From the NCBI GenBank assembly GCA_016293005.1, contig JAEDFA010000018.1:1-27653 (forward strand): 27,653 bases of DNA, read 5' to 3'. Below are positions 7,146-14,500 of the stretch, piece after piece; position 1 is the stretch's first letter, and the number at the start of each line of letters is the position of its first letter. Below the pieces are notes generated by a model. The model was given only the letters and a program-made list of their open reading frames with translations. It was not told where the DNA came from and ran no database searches. The DNA is from Treponema sp. (GTDB taxonomy: Bacteria > Spirochaetota > Spirochaetia > Treponematales > Treponemataceae). A program made the translations under genes and the position numbers.

Positions 7146-8609
7146 ATGGTAGAATTGCTTTCTCCTGCCGGAAATATCGAAAAACTTTATTATGCCTACG
7201 CTTATGGCTCTGATGCTGCCTACATTGGCTTGAAAAAATTTTCACTTCGCGTAAAAGCTGACAATTTCTATGAGGATGAATATAAAAAAGTCATCAGTTT
7301 AAAAGAAAGATTTCCCGGAAAAAAACTTCATTGCGCTTTAAATATTTCTTTCCACAACCGTGACATCGACAATTTTCTTTCTAACATCGATTATTTTAAA
7401 ATGTACCCGATTGACGCTTTTATCGTTCAGGATTTAGGGCTTGTTCCGATTTTGCAAAAATATTTTCCTGAAGCAGATTTGCATGTGAGCACTCAGGCAT
7501 CGTGTATAAATCGTGAAGCAGTAAAAATGTATAAATCTTTAGGTTTTAAAAGAGTCGTTTTAGGCCGTGAAGTTTCCTTAAAAGAAATCCGCGAAATAAA
7601 AGATGCAGTTCCAGATATTGAACTTGAAGCGTTCTGCCACGGTGCAATGTGTATCGCTTATGCCGGACGATGCCTTATGAGTGCGTATATGACAGGACGA
7701 AGCGCGCAAGGTGGAGAGTGTTCTCACAGCTGCAGATGGGATTTCAATGTTCTTATGGATTCTCAAAAAGCAAAAGAAATAGCATCTTCAGGCGCTCTTG
7801 TTTTAGAAGAAAAAAAACGACCCGGAGAATATTTTCCGATTTTTGAAGGCGATGATTTTACGGCAGTTTTGAGCAGTAAAGATTTGCGTATGGTTGAACA
7901 TTTAAAAGATATGATTGACGCTGGTGTTGATTCTTTAAAAATTGAAGGCCGAATGAAAAGCGTTTATTATGTTGCGCTTGTTACCCGTGCTTACAGAAAA
8001 GCCATAGATGCCATTTATGGAAAAATTTCTTCGAAAGAAGCTGAACCTTTTATTGCTGAACTTGAAAATGTAAGTCACCGTGAAAGTGGAACTGGTTTTT
8101 ATTACAACGCATCCGATGCCGATAAAACCGTAACTGGAGCAACGGACAGCCGTTATATTCTTGCCGCAGAAATCACAAAAAAACTTTCCCAAAATGAAGA
8201 ACAGGAAGTTTTAAAACTTGCAGACGATTTTGAAAAGGCTCGCAATGAAGAATTTGAAAATCTTCATCCAAGCGCAAAAGAAGCCCGCCTGCGCGACAAA
8301 ACTCTTCATCCTGAGCGTTATCCGTCTTGCGCAACTGAACAAAAAGGCTGGTTCATGTATGAAATAAATCCTCTCAACATGATAAAAAACACTGATACAA
8401 TCGAATTTGTTTCTCCTGATGTCTGCGGAATAAAATGCCTTCCGTCTTCTTTCCAGATAATCGACGCAGAAAACGGAACATTGCGCACATGGGTCTGTGA
8501 TAGTCATAAATCTTACATTTACACTCCTCAAAATCTTCAGGAAGGAACTTTAATACGAATCGAAGACCCCGACTACATTTCTGGAAAAATCCGTGATACC
8601 GGAAGGTAA
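7146..8609 (+). CDS. trhP: U32 family protein, TrhP-type tRNA hydroxylation factor
   Basis: Peptidase U32 family, 487 residues. Members close to E. coli TrhP (YegQ) and Bacillus YrrO are needed for prephenate-dependent 5-hydroxylation of uridine at tRNA position 34; they are not generally proteases despite the family name. The N-terminus MVELLSPAGN is the family hallmark. The signature at 161-198 contains CHGAMC, AGRCLMS and ECSHSCRW, giving four cysteines (169, 176, 192, 196) placed as in the iron-sulfur members of the family. The C-terminal collagenase-like part is present. The ATG at 7146 is preceded by TTGGAG; the frame extends to a TTG at 7134, but that lies within the ribosome site. It could also be the 23S rRNA relative RlhA, but length and motifs fit TrhP better. 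Confidence 0.82.
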   Translation: MVELLSPAGNIEKLYYAYAYGSDAAYIGLKKFSLRVKADNFYEDEYKKVISLKERFPGKKLHCALNISFHNRDIDNFLSNIDYFKMYPIDAFIVQDLGLVPILQKYFPEADLHVSTQASCINREAVKMYKSLGFKRVVLGREVSLKEIREIKDAVPDIELEAFCHGAMCIAYAGRCLMSAYMTGRSAQGGECSHSCRWDFNVLMDSQKAKEIASSGALVLEEKKRPGEYFPIFEGDDFTAVLSSKDLRMVEHLKDMIDAGVDSLKIEGRMKSVYYVALVTRAYRKAIDAIYGKISSKEAEPFIAELENVSHRESGTGFYYNASDADKTVTGATDSRYILAAEITKKLSQNEEQEVLKLADDFEKARNEEFENLHPSAKEARLRDKTLHPERYPSCATEQKGWFMYEINPLNMIKNTDTIEFVSPDVCGIKCLPSSFQIIDAENGTLRTWVCDSHKSYIYTPQNLQEGTLIRIEDPDYISGKIRDTGR

Positions 8610-8641
8610 AAATATCGTTAATTTTTGCATGACAGTTTTTC

Positions 8642-8670
8642 TTGAATTTCTTTAGTTTTTTTGCAATAAT
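8642..8670 (+). promoter_or_regulatory. Promoter of outer-membrane-like protein gene, leaderless
   Basis: TTGAAT (8642-8647), 17-base spacer, AATAAT (8665-8670), then CGGGAT and the ATG at 8677. The predicted +1 is the start codon itself. Confidence 0.55.
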
Positions 8671-8676
8671 CGGGAT

Positions 8677-9504
8677 ATGAAAAAAGGATTAGCGTTTGTT
8701 TTCAGCTTTTTTACATTTTTTTATTTTTCGCTAAACGCATTTTGTGAAGAGGCATCTCAAAATAATGTACAGCCGCTAGAATTTGAAGACAGTCTTCTTC
8801 AGAATGAAAACATTTCAGAAAAATCAAAAAAAATTAAATTTCCTGATGTTGAACTTCTTTCAAAAAATATCAATTACAGTTTAAAAGGCGCAATCAGCCT
8901 TTACAATGAAAATGACTGGATTCCTCGAAGTCTTATTTACGATTTAAATTTTAATTTCGATATGCATGAACTTGAAGCAAATCTTGGAATCAGGCATTTT
9001 GAAGACGAAGAAAATCTTACCGCTTCCATTCGTTATTCTCCAACTTTTTTTGGTGCTTTCAGTGCGGGGCTTGAAGGACGCTTTCATTTTCTTCTTGTTC
9101 AGGATTCGTTTACAGAAATCGACTGGCTTTCAATGGTTTTTCTGCGGTTTGAAACAGGAAAGCATTTTAAAATTTCAGGTCGCGGCGGTATCATGATGAA
9201 AAGTGCGAAAATCTTCAATATAGAATCTTCTGTTCCGTGGCTTAGAAATTACAATCCTGTTTTTGACCTCAATATTCAGTGGGATTTTAATAAATTTATT
9301 TCAATTTTCTTTGAATTTGATTCTTTTACACAATATAAATACAATCTCTTTCTTGCGCCGTCAATTGTCACTGGAGTCTGTTTAAATCCGTCAAAGCGCC
9401 TTTCAATCGGTTCAGAGATTGAATTCTGCTACATTGATCTTTTTACTTTGAGCGGCTACTTAAGTTCGATTTATCATAGGGCTTTTATCAAATATCGTTT
9501 TTAA
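8677..9504 (+). CDS. Predicted outer-membrane beta-barrel protein, unknown
   Basis: I do not recognise a named family. The 275-residue product starts with a clear signal peptide (about residues 1-23, cleavage after AFC or nearby). From about residue 60 it shows alternating polar/hydrophobic strands rich in Phe and Tyr, and it ends in an aromatic residue (KYRF), as many spirochaete and Gram-negative outer-membrane barrels do. There is no lipobox. The ATG follows the -10 box by six bases with no ribosome site. The metallophosphoesterase lipoprotein follows 13 bases downstream and probably shares the transcript, so both may serve the envelope. Structure-level prediction only. Confidence 0.68.
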   Translation: MKKGLAFVFSFFTFFYFSLNAFCEEASQNNVQPLEFEDSLLQNENISEKSKKIKFPDVELLSKNINYSLKGAISLYNENDWIPRSLIYDLNFNFDMHELEANLGIRHFEDEENLTASIRYSPTFFGAFSAGLEGRFHFLLVQDSFTEIDWLSMVFLRFETGKHFKISGRGGIMMKSAKIFNIESSVPWLRNYNPVFDLNIQWDFNKFISIFFEFDSFTQYKYNLFLAPSIVTGVCLNPSKRLSIGSEIEFCYIDLFTLSGYLSSIYHRAFIKYRF

Positions 9505-9517
9505 TTTTGAGGATTTT

Positions 9518-10426
9518 ATGAAAAAAAATCTGAATATTTTATTTCTTTCATTTTTATTTTATTCTTGTTTATTTTATTCCTGCCAATTTAAGGATTATGG
9601 ACTTGAGCAGGGATTTTTCAGAAAATATCCTGTAAATAATCGGGCGGGAAGTCTAAAAACACTGAATTTAAAACGCGATGAAATTTCTCAAGAAAATTAT
9701 CCCGACGCGTATAATAAAATTTTTACAGACAAAAAATATTCTTTTATGGTAATAACTGATGTTCATATTGGTTCAGATAAATACGGAAACGAAGATGAAA
9801 ATATAAAATCTTTTCTGGATAAAGTAAAATCCCTTCCTGAACTTCCTGCATTCTGTCTTGGTTTAGGTGATTTTGCAGAACATGGAAAAAACGAGGAGTT
9901 TACAAAATATAATCAGGAAATCATTTTAAAACTCGATGAACTTGGAATTCGTTCTTTTAGCGTTCTTGGAAATCATGATCTTTATAATTCCGGCTATGAA
10001 AATTTTTCAAAAATTTTAAATCCTAAAACTTCATTTTATAAATTTGAAACGCCGTCAATCAGTTTTTATGGTCTTGATTCTGCAAGCGCATCTTTAGGTG
10101 ACCAGCAGCTGACAGCCCTTAAAAACGCTTTCAATTTTGACATAAAACCTAAAATCATTTTTACACATGTTCCGCTGTTTGCTGAATCAAAATTTTATTT
10201 TGTTTTTCAGGATTCAGCTGAACGAAACAGAATAATTTCTCTTTTTGCCGAAAATAATGTTCAGCTTTTTCTTGTAGGGCATACACACGAGAGGCATATT
10301 TCAAATCTTGGTTTTTCAGAAGAAAATTTTCTGGCGCTTTTTAAATCCCGGGCATTTTTTGTAATCCACATAGATGAAAGCGACTTTGAAAATATGGTTA
10401 CAGGTATCGAAGAAATATATTTTTAA
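9518..10426 (+). CDS. Metallophosphoesterase, predicted lipoprotein
   Basis: Calcineurin-like phosphoesterase, 302 residues, with all metal-binding blocks: Asp81 and His83 (TDVHIG), Asp118 (LGDFAEHG), Asn152-His153 (GNHD), His217 (THVPL) and His255/His257 (GHTH). This is consistent with a di-metal phosphatase or phosphodiesterase; the substrate is unknown. A hydrophobic signal region precedes two lipobox-like cysteines, Cys17 and Cys22, because LFYSC occurs twice in tandem. Either could be the lipidated residue, placing the enzyme in the periplasm or at an outer-membrane leaflet. The start ATG has GAGG upstream and follows the barrel-like gene after 13 bases. Confidence 0.86.
   Translation: MKKNLNILFLSFLFYSCLFYSCQFKDYGLEQGFFRKYPVNNRAGSLKTLNLKRDEISQENYPDAYNKIFTDKKYSFMVITDVHIGSDKYGNEDENIKSFLDKVKSLPELPAFCLGLGDFAEHGKNEEFTKYNQEIILKLDELGIRSFSVLGNHDLYNSGYENFSKILNPKTSFYKFETPSISFYGLDSASASLGDQQLTALKNAFNFDIKPKIIFTHVPLFAESKFYFVFQDSAERNRIISLFAENNVQLFLVGHTHERHISNLGFSEENFLALFKSRAFFVIHIDESDFENMVTGIEEIYF
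9554..9583 (+). repeat. Tandem 15-base duplication over a lipobox
   Basis: Two in-frame copies of TTATTTTATTCTTGT / TTATTTTATTCCTGC encode LFYSC twice. The two 15-mers differ at two positions, both silent, which indicates an old slippage duplication kept under protein-level constraint or neutral drift. Confidence 0.75.
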
Positions 10427-10434
10427 CTTTTTAT

Positions 10435-10463
10435 TTGACAGAATGACATTTTCAAGTGAGAAT
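10435..10463 (+). promoter_or_regulatory. Promoter of small membrane protein gene
   Basis: Perfect TTGACA (10435-10440), 17-base spacer, GAGAAT (10458-10463). It begins just after the metallophosphoesterase stop and gives a leader of about 23 bases carrying TTGGAGG before the ATG at 10493. Confidence 0.6.
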
Positions 10464-10492
10464 AAAAATACATTATATTTTGGAGGCTTTAG

Positions 10493-10717
10493 ATGGCAAG
10501 CAAGAAAAAAGATTACTTTGGCTTGGGAAGGCTTTTAAGTATCATTCTGGCAATTATTCCCGTTACTTCACTTATTTTGGGAATTGTAACTCGTTTTCAA
10601 GAAAAGAAATTTGTTGCAGCAATTTTACGCCTTGTTTTAGGCTGGAATATCATCTGGGTGCTTGATCTTATCCTTATGATTTTCACAGGAAAAATTCTTC
10701 GCCTTATTAATTTCTAA
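10493..10717 (+). CDS. Small two-helix membrane protein, unknown
   Basis: 74 residues: a Lys-rich N-terminus (MASKKKD), a hydrophobic helix at about 13-33, a short basic turn (RFQEKK) and a second helix at about 43-65. It was accepted as real because it has its own TTGACA promoter and a strong GGAGG site at good spacing. Both termini are probably cytoplasmic, judged from the positive residues. No family is recognised. Its TAA stop shares two bases with the TAG stop of the convergent DUF763 gene. Confidence 0.7.
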   Translation: MASKKKDYFGLGRLLSIILAIIPVTSLILGIVTRFQEKKFVAAILRLVLGWNIIWVLDLILMIFTGKILRLINF

Positions 10718-12033
10718 TTTCTTATAGAAACTGTTTTTCCGCCCCATAATTTTGAATTTTCTTTTTCGTGTTGAATTGTTTTTTCAAAATCGGCTTCGGG
10801 AGAACAGTTTTTTTCTATTGAAAGGGCAGTCTGATGAAGCCTTTTTATGCAGTCAGATTTGTCGTTGTAGTTCAATTTTGATTTTTCTATGCTGTTGTGA
10901 AGAATTCTTATTGATTCATCGTAAATTTTAAGCGGAACTGGAAATGGTTTTCCGTCTTTTCCGCCGTGTGCAAAACTGAATCGTGCCGGGTCTGAAAATC
11001 TTGACGGCGTTCCGTGAATTACTTCACTTACAAGAGTCAGCGCCTGAAGTGTCCTTGGACCAAGATTTTTTGTCAAAAGAAGCTCTTCAAAATTTTCAGG
11101 CTGATTTTCCCATGATGTTGCAAGAACTCCTCCAAGTCGTTTTAAATCTACATCTGTTTTTAAAACATCGTGTTCAGCGTGAAGTGAAAGATTTCTTCCT
11201 TTTGTGTGAATGACGCTGATTTTTTCAGGTTCTTCTAATTCCGGAAAAAGTGAAGGTTCTGTGTTTTTTGAATTTCGTTTTATTTCGATTGACTTTCCGC
11301 CTGAAAGAAAAATCATCTGGGACGGTTCTGTGTAAAAACTTTTTATTTCCGAAAGAATTTTTTGCGGGTCAGTTTTTGCAATTTCAAGAATTTCTTTTTT
11401 TGTGTTTCTGGCGTTTATGTCAGTGAGATTTAAAATCTGCCCTTTGTTTTCTCCGACAATTCCTGAATGAGGCTCTTCGGTAAAAGACTTGATTTTTTGT
11501 GAACACCAGTGATATCGCCTTGCTTTTTTTTGCGAAACATTCATTCCTTGCTGAACAATTGCCCAAGTTCCTGTTGATGAAAGAATAAAATTGTGCTGGT
11601 AAAGTTGAAATCCGTCCTGAACGGCATTATTGTCGATTTTTGCAACGAGACGGCTCGTTCTGATTAATTTTTCTGCATCAAGTGAATTTTGTTCTGAAAG
11701 AGAGAGAAGTTCTTCTGGCGTTTGTCTTGAATATTTTCCCCTTCCGCCGCAGATGAAAAGGCCTAATTCACGGCTTTTTGGATTGATTCCGCGTTTTAAA
11801 GAGTACATTACGCTCGTCGTGATTCCTGAAGAGTGCCAGTCCATTCCCAAAACCGAACCGAAAGACTGAAACCAAAGCGGGTCGCTGAGTCTTCGAAGAA
11901 CTTCGTCCTGTCCGTAGTTTAAAATTATTGATTCTACAATGCTTGTTCCTAAAATGCTCATTCTTGTAGAAAGCCATGCAGGAACAGTTCCTGTGTGTAA
12001 AGGTAAATCTGCGTGCCCTGAATTACGAATCAT
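10714..12033 (-). CDS. DUF763 domain protein, candidate DNA-binding
   Basis: A 439-residue protein of the DUF763 (COG1415) family, known mainly from archaea and thermophiles and from scattered bacteria; no function is established. Family blocks seen are the start HADLPLHTGTVPAWL (7-21), RRLSDPLWFQSFGSVLGMDW (47-66) followed by HSSG, the Gly-rich GGRGKYSRQTPEEL (96-109), and SFAHGGKDGKPFPVP (353-367). Residues about 314-340 (FEELLLTKNLGPRTLQALTL) read like a helix-hairpin-helix DNA-binding motif, so a nucleic-acid role is plausible, by inference. The ATG at 12033 is six bases past a TAAAAT box and has no ribosome site. It is convergent with the small membrane protein and divergent from the RelA-like gene. 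Confidence 0.85.
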   Translation of the reverse strand: MIRNSGHADLPLHTGTVPAWLSTRMSILGTSIVESIILNYGQDEVLRRLSDPLWFQSFGSVLGMDWHSSGITTSVMYSLKRGINPKSRELGLFICGGRGKYSRQTPEELLSLSEQNSLDAEKLIRTSRLVAKIDNNAVQDGFQLYQHNFILSSTGTWAIVQQGMNVSQKKARRYHWCSQKIKSFTEEPHSGIVGENKGQILNLTDINARNTKKEILEIAKTDPQKILSEIKSFYTEPSQMIFLSGGKSIEIKRNSKNTEPSLFPELEEPEKISVIHTKGRNLSLHAEHDVLKTDVDLKRLGGVLATSWENQPENFEELLLTKNLGPRTLQALTLVSEVIHGTPSRFSDPARFSFAHGGKDGKPFPVPLKIYDESIRILHNSIEKSKLNYNDKSDCIKRLHQTALSIEKNCSPEADFEKTIQHEKENSKLWGGKTVSIRN

Positions 12034-12039
12034 ATTTTA

Positions 12040-12068
12040 ATTTTAAGTGATTTTTAGAATATGGTGAA
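12040..12068 (-). promoter_or_regulatory. Promoter of DUF763 gene, leaderless
   Basis: TTCACC (12068-12063), 17-base spacer, TAAAAT (12045-12040), six bases, ATG at 12033, all on the minus strand. The -35 is weak, but the spacing is identical to the other leaderless starts. Confidence 0.45.
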
Positions 12069-12267
12069 TAGGCGCATTTTAAAAATTGAAATTTTTAGAA
12101 GTATCCAATAGAAAAAAATAAAAGAAAAATTTTAAAAAGTCTGTTTTATTTTATGATTTTATGATAAATTTTCTTCAAATAATTTGCCGGGTAAATTCTG
12201 TCTTTTTAGAGGTAACCATTAATTTACAAGTTTGAGTTAAAAATTTCCTTATCGACGGAGGTTTAAA

Positions 12268-14061
12268 ATGAGTAAGAATACAGATTATTCAGTAGATGAA
12301 AATGATAAATCCGGTTTAATAAATGAATTTATTTCTTCTTTTGATTATTTTACTGAAGAAGATAAAGCAAAAATTCTTTCAGCGTGGACTTTTCTTTGCG
12401 AAAATACTCAGGGAATGTTGCGCTCGTGTGGAAAGCCTTATTATCTCCATCCTTTAAGAATTTCTTATATTCTTGCTCAGTGCGGTTTTGACAGTGATTG
12501 TATTGTAAGCGGAATGCTTCACAGCTGTCAGGATTTTGATGTAAATTTTGAACAGATTGAAAAAAGATTCGGTTCAGATGTAAAAAAAATTATTGATGGT
12601 ACAAGCCGAATTATGAATCTTTCTACAAAAACGCAGAATCTTCATCAGGCTGATGCAATAAGAAAAATGCTTTTTGCAATGGTTGACGATGTGCGCGTAA
12701 TTTTTGTAAAGCTTGCCGATAAACTCGACAGAATGCGAAATATCCGGAATCTTGAACCTCTGTACCAAAGGCATCTTGCCAAGGAAGCTATCGACATTTG
12801 GGCTCCTCTTGCAGACAGACTTGGTATGAGCACGGTAAAAAATGAACTTGAAGATTTGAGTTTAAAATATACAAATCCCGATGCGTTTCAGCAGATAAAG
12901 GCTGTTATAAGTCAAAAAAAAGAAGAAAGGGCAGCTTATCTTGAATATGCAGTTTCTTCAATTCAAAAAGAAGCACAAAAAGCCGGAATCAATGTTACAA
13001 TTTCAAGCCGTGCAAAACATTTTTATTCGATTTATCAAAAAATGAGAAAGCGCAATAAGGAACCGGGAGAACTTTTCGATTTGCTTGCGTTAAGGGTAAT
13101 CTGCGAAAAGAAAAACGAATGTTATACTCTCGTCGGAATCGTTCATTCTTTGTGGAAACCTCTTGAAGGTCGTTTTAAAGATTATATTGCAATGCCAAAA
13201 TCTAACGGTTATCAATCGCTTCACACAACTGTAATGTGCAAAGACCGCCCGCTTGAAATTCAGATTCGCACGCAGAAAATGCACGATATCGCAGAACATG
13301 GAGTCGCTTCCCACTGGCTATATAAAAAGGGAATGAACCACGATTTAGTCGATGTTAAAAATCTTGGAATTTTCAATCAGCTTCAGGAATTAAAAGTAAA
13401 AAATGCAATAGATTCTGCGGTTTTCAACAATTTAAAAAATGATTTGCTTGAAGATAAAATCGTTGTTTTTACTCCAAAGGGCGAAGTAAAAGAGCTTCCA
13501 ATTGGTTCAACGGCTATAGATTTTGCTTACGCAATTCATTCTGCAATTGGTGAAAAAATAGTTGGTGCAAAGGCTGACGGAAAAATAATTCCTTTAAATC
13601 AGGAATTAAAAAATACTCAGATAATCGAAATCATCACAAATCCTAACGCTCATCCAACGCAGAATCAGCTGAAACTCGTAAAAAGTTCTAAAGCGCGTCA
13701 GAAAATTCACAGTTATCTTATGGCAAATGATCCTACATTTTCAGAAGCAAATGCAAAGGATGATGCTCAGGATAATTCACAGGCGCAAAGAAGAGTTCAT
13801 CACAAGGGAACAAAATCTTCAAAGAAAAATCAAGATTTTTTTCAAAGTCAGCTTTCTGGAAGAATCAAAATCGGGAATACTACAAATTTTATGATTACTT
13901 TTGCAAAATGCTGTAATCCAAAGCCCGGAGATGCAATTTGCGGCTATGTTTCAAAAATGCGTGGAATTACTATTCACAGAGCAGACTGCTATACTTACAA
14001 CAAAATTCAAGATTTGAGTAAGCGAGCCGTTGATGTTTCCTGGGAACAGTTAACTGAATAA
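12268..14061 (+). CDS. RelA/SpoT-type (p)ppGpp synthetase, hydrolase site degenerate, no ACT domain
   Basis: Stringent-response enzyme of 597 residues. Order: HD hydrolase-like domain (about 30-190), synthetase domain (about 240-350), TGS (about 397-457), linker, and a Cys/His-rich zinc-type domain (about 540-590, AKCCNPKPGD). The hydrolase motif HDxxED is HSCQDF at 85-90, and the later KLADRLHNMR reads KLADKLDRMR, so ppGpp hydrolysis is unlikely. The synthetase residues are intact: RAKHFYSIY at 248-256, Asp271, RFKDY with the RXKD motif at 302-306, NGYQSLHT and Glu330 in EIQIRT. RXKD is usual for bifunctional enzymes. The C-terminal ACT domain of long Rel proteins is absent, with no remnant in the 70 bases that follow. 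The start has a GGAGG site. Confidence 0.9.
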   Translation: MSKNTDYSVDENDKSGLINEFISSFDYFTEEDKAKILSAWTFLCENTQGMLRSCGKPYYLHPLRISYILAQCGFDSDCIVSGMLHSCQDFDVNFEQIEKRFGSDVKKIIDGTSRIMNLSTKTQNLHQADAIRKMLFAMVDDVRVIFVKLADKLDRMRNIRNLEPLYQRHLAKEAIDIWAPLADRLGMSTVKNELEDLSLKYTNPDAFQQIKAVISQKKEERAAYLEYAVSSIQKEAQKAGINVTISSRAKHFYSIYQKMRKRNKEPGELFDLLALRVICEKKNECYTLVGIVHSLWKPLEGRFKDYIAMPKSNGYQSLHTTVMCKDRPLEIQIRTQKMHDIAEHGVASHWLYKKGMNHDLVDVKNLGIFNQLQELKVKNAIDSAVFNNLKNDLLEDKIVVFTPKGEVKELPIGSTAIDFAYAIHSAIGEKIVGAKADGKIIPLNQELKNTQIIEIITNPNAHPTQNQLKLVKSSKARQKIHSYLMANDPTFSEANAKDDAQDNSQAQRRVHHKGTKSSKKNQDFFQSQLSGRIKIGNTTNFMITFAKCCNPKPGDAICGYVSKMRGITIHRADCYTYNKIQDLSKRAVDVSWEQLTE

Positions 14062-14088
14062 AATCAGAAAGTTTTGAGTTAAGTTTAA

Positions 14089-14123
14089 AATCCCTTTTAA
14101 GAATTTAATTTTTAAAGGGGATT
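14089..14123. terminator. Bidirectional terminator between convergent genes
   Basis: AATCCCTTTTAA (14089-14100) pairs with TTTAAAGGGGATT (14111-14123), a 12-bp stem with one G-T pair. It is flanked by A/T tracts on both sides. It lies between the convergent RelA-like and ACT-protein stops and can serve both. Confidence 0.55.
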
Positions 14124-14131
14124 AAAACAGA

Positions 14132-14401
14132 TTAAACTCTGTGCATTGCAGAAAAAACTTTTTCGTTCATTATGTTGATTTGAACGCCCATTTGTTCTGC
14201 TTTTGAATTGAGTTCGTTTCTTACCTGTTCCATGTCTAAATCTGAATGTTCAAGGTTTACCATCATCATCATAACGAAATTTCCGCTTAAAATTGTCTGA
14301 GTGATGTCTGCGATGTTTATTTTGTGTTCTGCAAGAAAAGAACTTACATTTGCGATGATTCCGACTTTATCGCTTCCGACTACTGTAATAATTGCATTCA
14401 T
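14132..14401 (-). CDS. Free-standing ACT domain protein (UPF0237-like)
   Basis: An 89-residue protein made of essentially one ACT fold: a first strand and ligand loop NAIITVVGSDKVGIIANVSS (2-21), then NIADITQTI (about 29-37) and the hydrophobic strand FVMMMMVNL (about 42-50). It matches the UPF0237 group of small stand-alone ACT proteins, which are presumed amino-acid-binding regulators. No catalytic part is attached. The ATG at 14401 lies six bases after TATATT with no ribosome site. It faces the RelA-like gene, which lacks its own ACT domain, but the opposite strand and distinct family make a direct split-gene origin unlikely. The ligand is unknown. Confidence 0.85.
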   Translation of the reverse strand: MNAIITVVGSDKVGIIANVSSFLAEHKINIADITQTILSGNFVMMMMVNLEHSDLDMEQVRNELNSKAEQMGVQINIMNEKVFSAMHRV

Positions 14402-14407
14402 TCTTCA

Positions 14408-14436
14408 AATATAATGAAAAAAAACGATTTTTACAA
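14408..14436 (-). promoter_or_regulatory. Promoter of ACT protein gene, leaderless
   Basis: TTGTAA (14436-14431), 17-base spacer, TATATT (14413-14408), then TGAAGA and the ATG at 14401, on the minus strand. Confidence 0.5.
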
Positions 14437-14465
14437 CAGCACAAAAAGAGTTAAAATGCAGAATG

Positions 14466-14494
14466 TTGGCAAAAGAAAATTCTACTGATATAAT
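14466..14494 (+). promoter_or_regulatory. Promoter of rhomboid gene, leaderless
   Basis: TTGGCA (14466-14471), 17-base spacer, perfect TATAAT (14489-14494), then TGAAGC and the ATG at 14501. This is the clearest leaderless candidate in the window and is divergent from the ACT gene promoter. Confidence 0.65.
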
Positions 14495-14500
14495 TGAAGC

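Noticed and set aside
14041..14131. Frameshifted ACT domain after the RSH gene
   Set aside because: The gap is too short and contains a terminator stem; no ACT-like coding in any frame.
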